IMG/VR virus record: IMGVR_UViG_3300033992_000528
Span: 1 to 30,775 of that record
Origin: a virus
DNA: 30,775 nucleotides
Strand: one strand, 5' to 3'
In this document: piece after piece, positions 20,745 to 27,388 of the stretch
How positions within the stretch are numbered: the stretch's first letter is position 1
Layout of the letters: every line of letters starts with the position of its first letter
The notes under the pieces: generated by a model
What the model saw: only the letters and a program-made list of their open reading frames with translations
The model's database searches: none
Told to the model about the DNA's origin: nothing
Made by a program: the position numbers and the translations under genes

Positions 20745-21050
20745 ATGAACAAACCAATGACAAGCGCAAAGCTATTTGACCGAATGCTGGGATGTATTCC
20801 AAATGATCCAGAACATGACAATTTGCGCAAAAAGTTATCAATTTGGAATGGGTTAGCGAATCACGTACTATTGGATGAACTAGCTCGTGAATCAATTTAT
20901 GAAAAGATACTAAACGATTTTATTGAACCGCCTGTAAAAGAATGGGAGATTGAACTGATACAACTATTTATTGGGGATTGGATCGCTTACAATTCCATGA
21001 TGACAAAGGAACTTAGAAATAAGTTTATTAAACTAGAAAAATTAAAATAA
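20745..21050 (+). CDS. Hypothetical helical protein
   Basis: 101 residues starting MNKPMTSAKLFDRMLGCIPN. Entirely helical, acidic C-terminal half with IELIQLFIGDWIAYNSMMTK. First gene behind the third palindrome-promoter unit and directly before the SSB-like gene. Not recognised; a replication or regulatory helper is possible. Confidence 0.55.
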   Translation: MNKPMTSAKLFDRMLGCIPNDPEHDNLRKKLSIWNGLANHVLLDELARESIYEKILNDFIEPPVKEWEIELIQLFIGDWIAYNSMMTKELRNKFIKLEKLK

Positions 21051-21075
21051 TAGTAACAATTAAAAAAAAAACAAA

Positions 21076-21429
21076 ATGTATAAAAAACAAGGTACAATTA
21101 TCGCAATCGGTGCGATCAAGCAAGTGAGTGACAAATTCAGAAACAGAACCTTTGCCGTAAAGGATGACAGCAACTACCCTCAGTCGATTCAATTTGAATT
21201 AATACAGGATAGAGTTGATTTGATCCAACCGTTTCAAATTGGTGACAAAGTTGAGGTTAATTTTGTGGTGAACGGTCGTGAGTGGACTGATCCTAAAATT
21301 GGCGAGGTTCGTTATTTTAATTCGCTGGTGGCATTATCTTTGTTAAAGGTGGGCGAATCTACTTATAACAGTTCTGAAAGTCCTCAGCCTAGTTTAAAAG
21401 TGGAAAACGAACAAGATTTACCATTTTAA
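21076..21429 (+). CDS. SSB-like OB-fold protein (DUF3127 type)
   Basis: 117 residues. The N-terminal 95 residues fit an OB fold (GTIIAIGAIKQVSDKFRNRT, then FQIGDKVEVNFVVNGREWTD). The C-terminus is a short linker ending in EQDLPF, the acidic tip that single-strand-binding proteins use to recruit partners. It resembles the DUF3127 proteins of Bacteroidota and their phages. It probably coats single-stranded DNA in replication and recombination, together with the pair at 17759-18851. Confidence 0.75.
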   Translation: MYKKQGTIIAIGAIKQVSDKFRNRTFAVKDDSNYPQSIQFELIQDRVDLIQPFQIGDKVEVNFVVNGREWTDPKIGEVRYFNSLVALSLLKVGESTYNSSESPQPSLKVENEQDLPF

Positions 21430-21441
21430 TAAATTGGAACA

Positions 21442-21588
21442 ATGACAATAGAACTAATCTTTGCAATCTTAATCCTAGCCGCCTTATTAATTTTGTTGGT
21501 CATTGTGTCGCACATGGCTATTGAAACTAAAAAGCGACTGGATGAGGTTTGCAAAGAGGTGGAAAAAATTAAATCTAAAAAAAAATAA
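21442..21588 (+). CDS. 48-residue single-pass membrane protein
   Basis: Reads MTIELIFAILILAALLILLV and then a charged coiled-coil tail ending KIKSKKK. One strong transmembrane helix (about 3-24). It begins 12 bases after the SSB-like gene in an A-rich context. Small membrane proteins of early phage operons may alter the host envelope or block superinfection; no direct evidence here. Confidence 0.6.
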   Translation: MTIELIFAILILAALLILLVIVSHMAIETKKRLDEVCKEVEKIKSKKK

Positions 21589-21634
21589 CAACGAACGATA
21601 TTTTTACGTACATTGCATAAATATTTGAATTAAG

Positions 21635-22066
21635 TTGACCGTAGAAGTGCAATATTACAGCCACATTCTCAAGTGTTCACGCTACTTTGATAGGGTGAAC
21701 TTTCAAGACTTGGCTCAAAATGTTTGTGTTCGGTTAATTGAAAACAGATTAAAAGCAGTAGAAGTAGAGAGAGAGGGTAAAATTAAAGCGTATATTTTTA
21801 TTATCGCTAAAAATGAATACCTGGCCGAAAGGATTCAAAGCACAATTGATTTAGATTCGATTCAGGTTGTTGATGAATTGGAGTTTGATTATAAAAAGGA
21901 ACTTGAAGATTTGATAATTGAAAAGAAATTGCCTTTTATTGATCGCCTTTGGGTGGAAGCCTTTTTAAGTAGAGATTTGAATGCGAGCTGGCTTCAAAGT
22001 GATTTAAAGATTGGTCGGCATTGTGCCAAAAGAAGATTAAAACACGTAATTGATAAATTGAAATGA
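21635..22066 (+). CDS. RNA polymerase sigma-factor-like protein
   Basis: 143 residues. VNFQDLAQNVCVRLIENRLK (21-40) and the following IKAYIFIIAKNEY recall sigma region 2 (core binding and -10 recognition). The C-terminal LWVEAFLSRDLNASWL and KIGRHCAKRRLKHVIDKL resemble the helix-turn-helix of region 4. It is shorter than ECF sigma factors (about 160-190), and the regions are diverged. The only start available is TTG at 21635; no Met lies inside. It may direct host RNA polymerase to late genes such as terminase and tail genes just downstream, as phage sigma-like proteins do. Confidence 0.6.
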   Translation: MTVEVQYYSHILKCSRYFDRVNFQDLAQNVCVRLIENRLKAVEVEREGKIKAYIFIIAKNEYLAERIQSTIDLDSIQVVDELEFDYKKELEDLIIEKKLPFIDRLWVEAFLSRDLNASWLQSDLKIGRHCAKRRLKHVIDKLK

Positions 22067-22281
22067 TAACGAATTTTGTATTAATATTGACCGCACTTTA
22101 CATTTATGAGCGTGAAGCCATAGCAAGACTATTTAAAACACGTCTGGACTTCAAACCGATTAATTGTGTGTTTTGCCTTAGCTATTGGATTGGATTGGTT
22201 TTTGCTTGGTTTCAAATGGAATTGCTATATTTATCCATTCCTTTGATTTACCGAATTATTCAAGTTAAACTTTTAAAATAA
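22063..22281 (+). CDS. Small membrane protein with CxxC
   Basis: 72 residues with hydrophobic segments (2-14, 36-66) and CVFC before the second. The CVFCLSYWIG pattern is typical of a small membrane protein found in many Bacteroidota phages. The ATG overlaps the stop of the sigma-like gene (ATGA). Role unknown. Confidence 0.6.
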   Translation: MITNFVLILTALYIYEREAIARLFKTRLDFKPINCVFCLSYWIGLVFAWFQMELLYLSIPLIYRIIQVKLLK

Positions 22282-22284
22282 ATT

Positions 22285-22410
22285 ATGGAAACACAAAACA
22301 CAGAACCAAAGAAACCAGAAGGCGGTTTTTTCGGCACATTATTAGCTATTACAACCCTAGTATTAGCTGGCTATTTAATCTACCAATCTATTAAACTTTT
22401 ATCGCTTTAG
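22285..22410 (+). CDS. 41-residue membrane peptide
   Basis: Starts METQNTEPKKPEGGFFGTLL and continues with one hydrophobic helix (about 17-36) to KLLSL. Begins three bases after the previous stop and ends two bases before the next ATG, so it fits the operon exactly. Function unknown. Confidence 0.6.
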   Translation: METQNTEPKKPEGGFFGTLLAITTLVLAGYLIYQSIKLLSL

Positions 22411-22412
22411 TC

Positions 22413-22796
22413 ATGGGATTTTTAGAAGATATTAAACCATACATTCCGTACATAGATTTGTATCACAAAGGTCGACAGATGCCATCGTATGAGATTATGT
22501 TGAAGATTAGCAAGGTTTACGATCAGTTAAGAAAAGATGAATCTGTGAAGATATACGGATTTCAAAATAACGATATAGCAACGACTGATCTAGGTTGTTC
22601 GTCCTGTATTTCGGATATGATGAATAACTTACGTAATTGGATTGTAGAAAAATCAAAAGCGATTGCAAAGCCAACGGTTGAATTTAAAGGTGTGACAATG
22701 AAATGGGGTGAATTTAAAAAGTATTGTTCTTCAAAAGGGATCAATATTAAATCAAAGACTAGGGTTGAGTTAATGGCTGAACTTAAAAATTTGTAG
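22413..22796 (+). CDS. Hypothetical protein before the terminase genes
   Basis: 127 residues. A helical start (GFLEDIKPYIPYIDLYHKGR), a GCSSCISDMMNNLRNWI motif in the middle, and a C-terminal GEFKKYCSSKGINIKSKTRV that resembles a SAP- or HeH-like small DNA-binding helix-extended-loop-helix with LMAELKNL. Proteins with this GCxSC block precede terminase in many Bacteroidota phages. A packaging or regulatory role is possible. Confidence 0.55.
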   Translation: MGFLEDIKPYIPYIDLYHKGRQMPSYEIMLKISKVYDQLRKDESVKIYGFQNNDIATTDLGCSSCISDMMNNLRNWIVEKSKAIAKPTVEFKGVTMKWGEFKKYCSSKGINIKSKTRVELMAELKNL

Positions 22797-22797
22797 G

Positions 22798-23121
22798 ATG
22801 ATTGATTTAAATATAATGAATTTAGGAATTAGGAAACAGACAAAAACGTGGCATTCTTCAAATAAAGACCCGTATTGGTTTATTCGTGACTATTGGTATT
22901 TATTTGATATTAATTATGAATACCTAGGTGAAAAAAAAGGATGGCACAAATACCGTTATGAGTTTAAATATTTCAAACCGATTTACTTTAATTTTTCCTT
23001 TGGACTTATCCAAATTGTCAATTTCTTAAATGATGATGGAACAGTTGTAAAAAAGTTATACAAAAAATCAATGCGAAAAGTTTCGTGTTTGAATGGTAAA
23101 GATTTTATTTATTCCAAATGA
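22798..23121 (+). CDS. Aromatic-rich hypothetical protein
   Basis: 107 residues rich in Tyr, Trp, Phe and Lys, for example YWFIRDYWYLFDINYEYLG. No membrane helix or known motif. It begins one base after the previous stop codon and ends 15 bases before the small terminase gene. Unrecognised. Confidence 0.5.
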   Translation: MIDLNIMNLGIRKQTKTWHSSNKDPYWFIRDYWYLFDINYEYLGEKKGWHKYRYEFKYFKPIYFNFSFGLIQIVNFLNDDGTVVKKLYKKSMRKVSCLNGKDFIYSK

Positions 23122-23136
23122 GCAAACCGTTAACTA

Positions 23137-23586
23137 ATGAAAATGCTAACTCCTAAACAGGAAAAATTTGCGCAGCTTGTTGTAAGTCTTGGGAATCAAT
23201 CTGAGGCTTACAGACAGGCTTATGCTGTTACAAACAAAGATGCGGATTGGATTAGGATTAAAGCGTCCCAGCTTTGTGCTGAGGATAACATACGGTTAAC
23301 TATTGACCAACTCAGAGCTGAAACAAAAAAAGCGCACGGCTTGGATCGTGACAAAATTATTCGTTATCATTTGAACATGATCGAAGCATGGGAAGAACTT
23401 TGGGTACTTGGTAAGCGAAATGATTTAGAGAAAGACGAAAAACAAAGATTCTATTTATTAAAGGAATTGGTAAAGGGATCGGATTACAGAGGTTCACTAG
23501 CTGAAATCAGCAAATTAACAGGAATGTACGAGCCTGACAAAGTTGAAATTAAAGACACAAGCCACACTTCAAATTGGGGGAGCTAA
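23137..23586 (+). CDS. Terminase small subunit
   Basis: 149 residues. LTPKQEKFAQLVVSLGNQSE then AYRQAYAV is the classic N-terminal helix-turn-helix of Terminase_2-type small subunits, which recognise the packaging site. A coiled oligomer region follows and the C-terminus is polar. A second ATG at 23143 would also serve. It overlaps the large subunit gene by 13 bases. Confidence 0.85.
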   Translation: MKMLTPKQEKFAQLVVSLGNQSEAYRQAYAVTNKDADWIRIKASQLCAEDNIRLTIDQLRAETKKAHGLDRDKIIRYHLNMIEAWEELWVLGKRNDLEKDEKQRFYLLKELVKGSDYRGSLAEISKLTGMYEPDKVEIKDTSHTSNWGS

Positions 23587-24785
23587 TTCTATATAAACCC
23601 CATCCGAAGCAATTAGAGATCCACGAAGCTATTGATAGCGATGGAAAGTATTTCATTGTTTCAATCGGTAGGCAGTTCGGTAAAACGATGCTAGGGCAAA
23701 ATCAAGCCCTAAAATGGTGCGTTGAAAATTCATGGAAAGTAGGTTGGATTTCACCGACTTATAAGCAATGTAAGAAAGTATTTAAAGAAATAGTCAGGGC
23801 GTTGGGAAAATGTCCCTTTGTTTCACGGATAAACCACTCCGATCTAATCATTGAATTTAATAACGGCGGTGTGCTTATATTTTATTCAGCGGAAGCCTAC
23901 GACACTATTCGAGGTGAAACGTTTGACGCTGAGGTGTGCGATGAGTTCGCATTTTATAAATCACAGGCATGGGATGAAGTTCTAAAAGCAACGGTATTAG
24001 TTCGTGGAAAAAAGGTTCTTATTATTTCAACTCCACGAGGTAAGAACCAATTTTACCGAATCTTCAACATGGCTAAAGATAACCCTAATTATAAATCATT
24101 TTTCGGCACTTCGTATGATAATCCATTTATTGACGTTTCAGAGATCGAGGATGCAAGGCGTTCACTACCTGACCATATCTTCAGACAGGAGTATTTGGCG
24201 GAGTTCCTAGACGATGGATCAAGTGTATTCAGGAATATTAACGAATGTATAAAAAAGGGCGGTGAATCGGTTAATTATTATGCTGGTGTGGATTTGGGGC
24301 GTGTTGACGATTGGACTGTTTTAACGATAGTTGACCAAGATAATAATGAGGTTTTTTGCGAACGTTGGCGGCATATGGAATGGTCAAGTATCGTTTCAAA
24401 TATCGTTAAGGTTTTGAATGTTTATAAACCGCTGACTTTGATTGAATCGAACGGGGCTCAAGATGCTATTTTCGAGCAAATAAGGAACGGAATTAGTTTC
24501 TCCAAAAACAGATTAGAGCCATTTGTAACGACCTCCCAAACTAAACAGGCGATAGTTGAAAGTTTAATTGTGGGGTTCGAGCAGTTAACGCTCGGTATTA
24601 TCGGCTTAGATTGGCAGTTAAACGAATTGCAGGTATTCACGTATGAATACAATGTAAAGACTAGGAATATTAAATACAGCGCACCAACGGGGTTGCATGA
24701 CGATTACGTAATGTCCCGTGCAATCGCTAACCATGCACATAAAACGATGAAAAAAACAGGCTCTTATACCATAGTACAAATTTAA
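23574..24785 (+). CDS. Terminase large subunit
   Basis: 403 residues. ATPase: Walker A GRQFGKT (32-38), Walker B VCDE (121-124), coupling STP (152-154). RNase H-like nuclease: Asp240 in GVDLGR, Glu291 in LIESNG and HDD (375-377). Motor and nuclease that pumps and cuts concatemeric DNA. The frame has no ATG before Walker A, so the start is most likely TTG at 23574, overlapping the small subunit gene. Its length is on the short side for the family but all motifs are intact. Confidence 0.92.
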   Translation: MGELILYKPHPKQLEIHEAIDSDGKYFIVSIGRQFGKTMLGQNQALKWCVENSWKVGWISPTYKQCKKVFKEIVRALGKCPFVSRINHSDLIIEFNNGGVLIFYSAEAYDTIRGETFDAEVCDEFAFYKSQAWDEVLKATVLVRGKKVLIISTPRGKNQFYRIFNMAKDNPNYKSFFGTSYDNPFIDVSEIEDARRSLPDHIFRQEYLAEFLDDGSSVFRNINECIKKGGESVNYYAGVDLGRVDDWTVLTIVDQDNNEVFCERWRHMEWSSIVSNIVKVLNVYKPLTLIESNGAQDAIFEQIRNGISFSKNRLEPFVTTSQTKQAIVESLIVGFEQLTLGIIGLDWQLNELQVFTYEYNVKTRNIKYSAPTGLHDDYVMSRAIANHAHKTMKKTGSYTIVQI

Positions 24786-24800
24786 TCAATTATATAAATT

Positions 24801-25421
24801 ATGAAGTTACCTAATAGCTGGGATAAAATCAGTTTAGAACAGTATGCGAAGATTAGACGTATTGCTAAAATTGAAACTAAAACCGATGTCGAACGCTTGG
24901 ACAATCTAATTAAGATCGTTCAGGTTGTAATGGATTGCGATCAGGACACGGCTGAAAAATTCACGTTAAAAGAGATCGAAGTATTTAACGAATTTCTTAA
25001 AACTCCGATGGGAACAAAATTAGTTACTAAATTCAAAGTAAAAAAAACACTCTTTGAAATTGAACTAAACCCAAATAATTTAACGGCATGGCGACACGCT
25101 GGAGTGATGAATGCTTTGAAGGATATAGATTCAAATATGCATTTAATTCTATTCAGTTTGTCACGCCCTTACAAATGGGTTGGTGGGGTTAAAAAGAAGT
25201 ATTTCGAGTTAAAAGAATCTGAGATACCTGAAATTATAATTGCAATTAATCAATTGCCTATTTCGTTGGCTTATCCTTTAGTTGTTTTTTTTTTCAATCT
25301 CTCAAACGAACTCACAAGTTGTTTACTAGACTATTCGGAAAGCAAGTTGAAGGAGATGAACGAAAGTCTAATAACAGCAAAAACGAACTTGCAGAACGAT
25401 ATGGGTGGTATAAAACTATAA
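24801..25421 (+). CDS. Tail assembly chaperone, short (G-like) form
   Basis: 206 residues starting MKLPNSWDKISLEQYAKIRR, helical. This family follows terminase in Bacteroidota siphophages and is the counterpart of lambda gpG. Its C-terminal 45 codons overlap a -1 frame that continues to 25570, with a run of ten T at the junction. Tail assembly chaperones coat the tape measure before the tube forms. Here the tape measure gene is further downstream (30374), after tail genes. Family membership is by position, size and frameshift; sequence alone is less decisive. Confidence 0.65.
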   Translation: MKLPNSWDKISLEQYAKIRRIAKIETKTDVERLDNLIKIVQVVMDCDQDTAEKFTLKEIEVFNEFLKTPMGTKLVTKFKVKKTLFEIELNPNNLTAWRHAGVMNALKDIDSNMHLILFSLSRPYKWVGGVKKKYFELKESEIPEIIIAINQLPISLAYPLVVFFFNLSNELTSCLLDYSESKLKEMNESLITAKTNLQNDMGGIKL

Positions 25422-25570
25422 AGGATGTGAGCGATCAGTTAAATGAGAGCTGGGATAAAACAGGTGAAAGGAATGTAATTGATTATTTAGGTAAGTTAGA
25501 ATATTTAACAATAGAGAATGAAGTTAAAATTGAAGAATACGAATTACAAAAGGCTTTAAACAAAAGATAA
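24801..25570 (+). CDS. Tail assembly chaperone, frameshifted (GT-like) form
   Basis: A -1 shift at the T run (25285-25294) joins the first 164 or so residues to the downstream frame, which stays open from before the slip to 25570. It continues QSLKRTHKLFTRLFGKQVEG and contains NELAERYGWYKTIKDVSDQL and a helix to ALNKR. The extra part is helical and charged like the T part of lambda gpGT. Without the shift this second frame would begin only at a TTG (25319) inside the first gene and have no proper start site. The stop overlaps the ATG of the next gene (TAATG). Confidence 0.6.
25285..25294 (+). other. Probable -1 ribosomal frameshift site (ten T)
   Basis: In frame zero the codons are GTT TTT TTT TTC (25284-25295). 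T TTT TTT is a valid X XXY YYZ slippery heptamer and allows re-pairing in the -1 frame. Both frames overlap for about 130 bases beyond it. A downstream stimulatory structure was not proven by eye. Confidence 0.65.
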
Positions 25571-26130
25571 TGGCAGGGAGTATTTTAGGGTTATCGGATA
25601 GTGATTTAATCGAGATTGGTGAAGAGAACACTATTTTAGGTGTCTTACAAGATTTTGGCAATAAATTACAAAAAGAATTAAGAGATAATTTAGATTCAAA
25701 GATAAATACTCAAACGGCACAATTATTAAGGCAAAGCATTGTTTTCGATATTACTGTTTTGGGATCAGGCTATCAATTTGAGTTATTAATGAATGACTAT
25801 TGGAAGTTTGTTGATAAGGGTGTGCAAGGTGCAGGTGGTGTGATGAAAAACGGTACGGCTTGGGTTGTTAAAAATTTAAGTAGTCCGTACCGATTTAGCC
25901 AAAAGAAACCACCGTTAAGCGCATTAGCTTTGTGGTCAAATAATCAAGGAGCGAACCCGTTTGTAGTTCAAAGGAGCGTATTTCATAAAGGAACGAAAGC
26001 AACTAACTTTTTTAGCGAGGTTGTTGATAATCCTGAATTGGTAAATAATTTAATAAAAGACTTAGAAAAGGCAGGGGCTAGAGAGGTTGAAATAAATTTA
26101 AAAAACGCAATAAATGGCATTAGTAATTAA
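25570..26130 (+). CDS. Tail completion/neck protein, HK97 gp10-like
   Basis: 186 residues. The central pattern YWKFVDKGVQGAGGVMKNGT, then PPLSALALWSNN and a final helical part, matches the HK97 gp10-like family of Bacteroidota phages, which act at the tail end or head-tail joint. It starts directly at the stop of the frameshifted chaperone (TAATG) and overlaps the next gene by 17 bases. No enzyme motif. Confidence 0.65.
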   Translation: MAGSILGLSDSDLIEIGEENTILGVLQDFGNKLQKELRDNLDSKINTQTAQLLRQSIVFDITVLGSGYQFELLMNDYWKFVDKGVQGAGGVMKNGTAWVVKNLSSPYRFSQKKPPLSALALWSNNQGANPFVVQRSVFHKGTKATNFFSEVVDNPELVNNLIKDLEKAGAREVEINLKNAINGISN

Positions 26131-27388
26131 AACAGATTTAAAGGAATTTTCTCCCGTGTATAACCCTATTGAATTGGTTGTGCATCAAAACAGCGCAGGA
26201 ACTAGGACAAAGCCCGATTACAAGTATGTGTTTGATATTTTCATTAATGATAACAAAGAACTTACAACTAGAACCATTAGAACTAAAGTCGCTCCCGATC
26301 CTAAACTTGGGTACGGGTTGCAGGACGTTTCTCAAATCGTGGCAAAGTTTATCAATGAGGAGATTGTAGATTATGCAAGTGACAATGGTTTCAGTTTGAG
26401 TGCGGATGGAATCGTGAAGTATTGGGTTGAAATTGGCGAAGAATATAGGCTTACTGTTGACGACCCTATTGTTGTTTATAATGATCTTATCCAAACCTCA
26501 GACCGTTATGCTTGGGGGGCTAGTTTGGAACGTCATCGCTGGATTGATTTTTTCAATAACACGGAGTACACCGATTATATTTTTAATGCTAATTACAAAG
26601 GTGAATTTTTAACCAACTTTAAAACTCCAACGGTTCAAATAACTGACTTGGGTTGGCATTGGTTTTTAACCGACACGCCTACGGATGTAGATTACATGAG
26701 AGTTGACACGTACGACATAGCAGGTGCGCTAGTTGGCACGTTTAAAGTGGTGAATGTTGCTAGTTTAATTCTAGATCAAAGCAGGTTAGTAAGGTTAGCA
26801 ACCGCGCCGCAAAGTTTGAACAACATTGATAGTATTGAGTTTTCGCTGGGGGTGCAACCTGTTATCACGAATGCGGTCCATACCTATACGATTAGATGCT
26901 TCAGGAGCGACAATGTGGCAGTTGGTGAGGTATTGTCATTCACGATTCAAAACAGTTGTTTCTACGAGGTGTATCGGATTCACTTTGAAAACGAGTACGG
27001 GGCTTACGATTCGTTTAATTTTACTTTAAATAGCAAAAAGCTAGCGGAAGGTGAGCGTAAAACTTACGTTACAAACAGCCCTAATTTACAAACGTCTGGA
27101 GTAGTTTACAAACATGAGGCAGAATCAAAGGTGAATTATTACACGAAATTTACGGACAAAATTAATTTAAAAAGTAATTTCATAACTGAGGATGAGAACA
27201 ATTGGCTTAAAGAAATGGCATTTAGTCCACGTGCTTATTTGGAGTTTACAGATAATTCAGGGGTGCATAATTTCAAGCCTGTTTTGATTAAGTCAACGAA
27301 ATGGGATGAAAAAATGACTGACATTGATAAGCTATTTACTTTTGAGGTTGAGGTTGAATTGGCTGATAATTTTACACAACGAAGATAA
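26114..27388 (+). CDS. Tail structural protein
   Basis: 424 residues, almost all beta strand, with the repeated pattern of tail tip or baseplate proteins. Starts MALVIKTDLKEFSPVYNPIE. The middle (about 285-320, SCFYEVYRIHFENEYGAYDS) and the last 60 residues fold as separate strands. I know similar proteins in Bacteroidota phages between tail completion and large tail protein, without named function. The stop overlaps the next ATG (TAATG). Tail tip or distal tail ring is likely. Confidence 0.55.
   Translation: MALVIKTDLKEFSPVYNPIELVVHQNSAGTRTKPDYKYVFDIFINDNKELTTRTIRTKVAPDPKLGYGLQDVSQIVAKFINEEIVDYASDNGFSLSADGIVKYWVEIGEEYRLTVDDPIVVYNDLIQTSDRYAWGASLERHRWIDFFNNTEYTDYIFNANYKGEFLTNFKTPTVQITDLGWHWFLTDTPTDVDYMRVDTYDIAGALVGTFKVVNVASLILDQSRLVRLATAPQSLNNIDSIEFSLGVQPVITNAVHTYTIRCFRSDNVAVGEVLSFTIQNSCFYEVYRIHFENEYGAYDSFNFTLNSKKLAEGERKTYVTNSPNLQTSGVVYKHEAESKVNYYTKFTDKINLKSNFITEDENNWLKEMAFSPRAYLEFTDNSGVHNFKPVLIKSTKWDEKMTDIDKLFTFEVEVELADNFTQRR

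Noticed and set aside
25319-25570. Independent gene starting at TTG 25319
   Set aside because: The start is inside the chaperone gene without a translation signal, while a T-run slip upstream explains the frame as a -1 extension.
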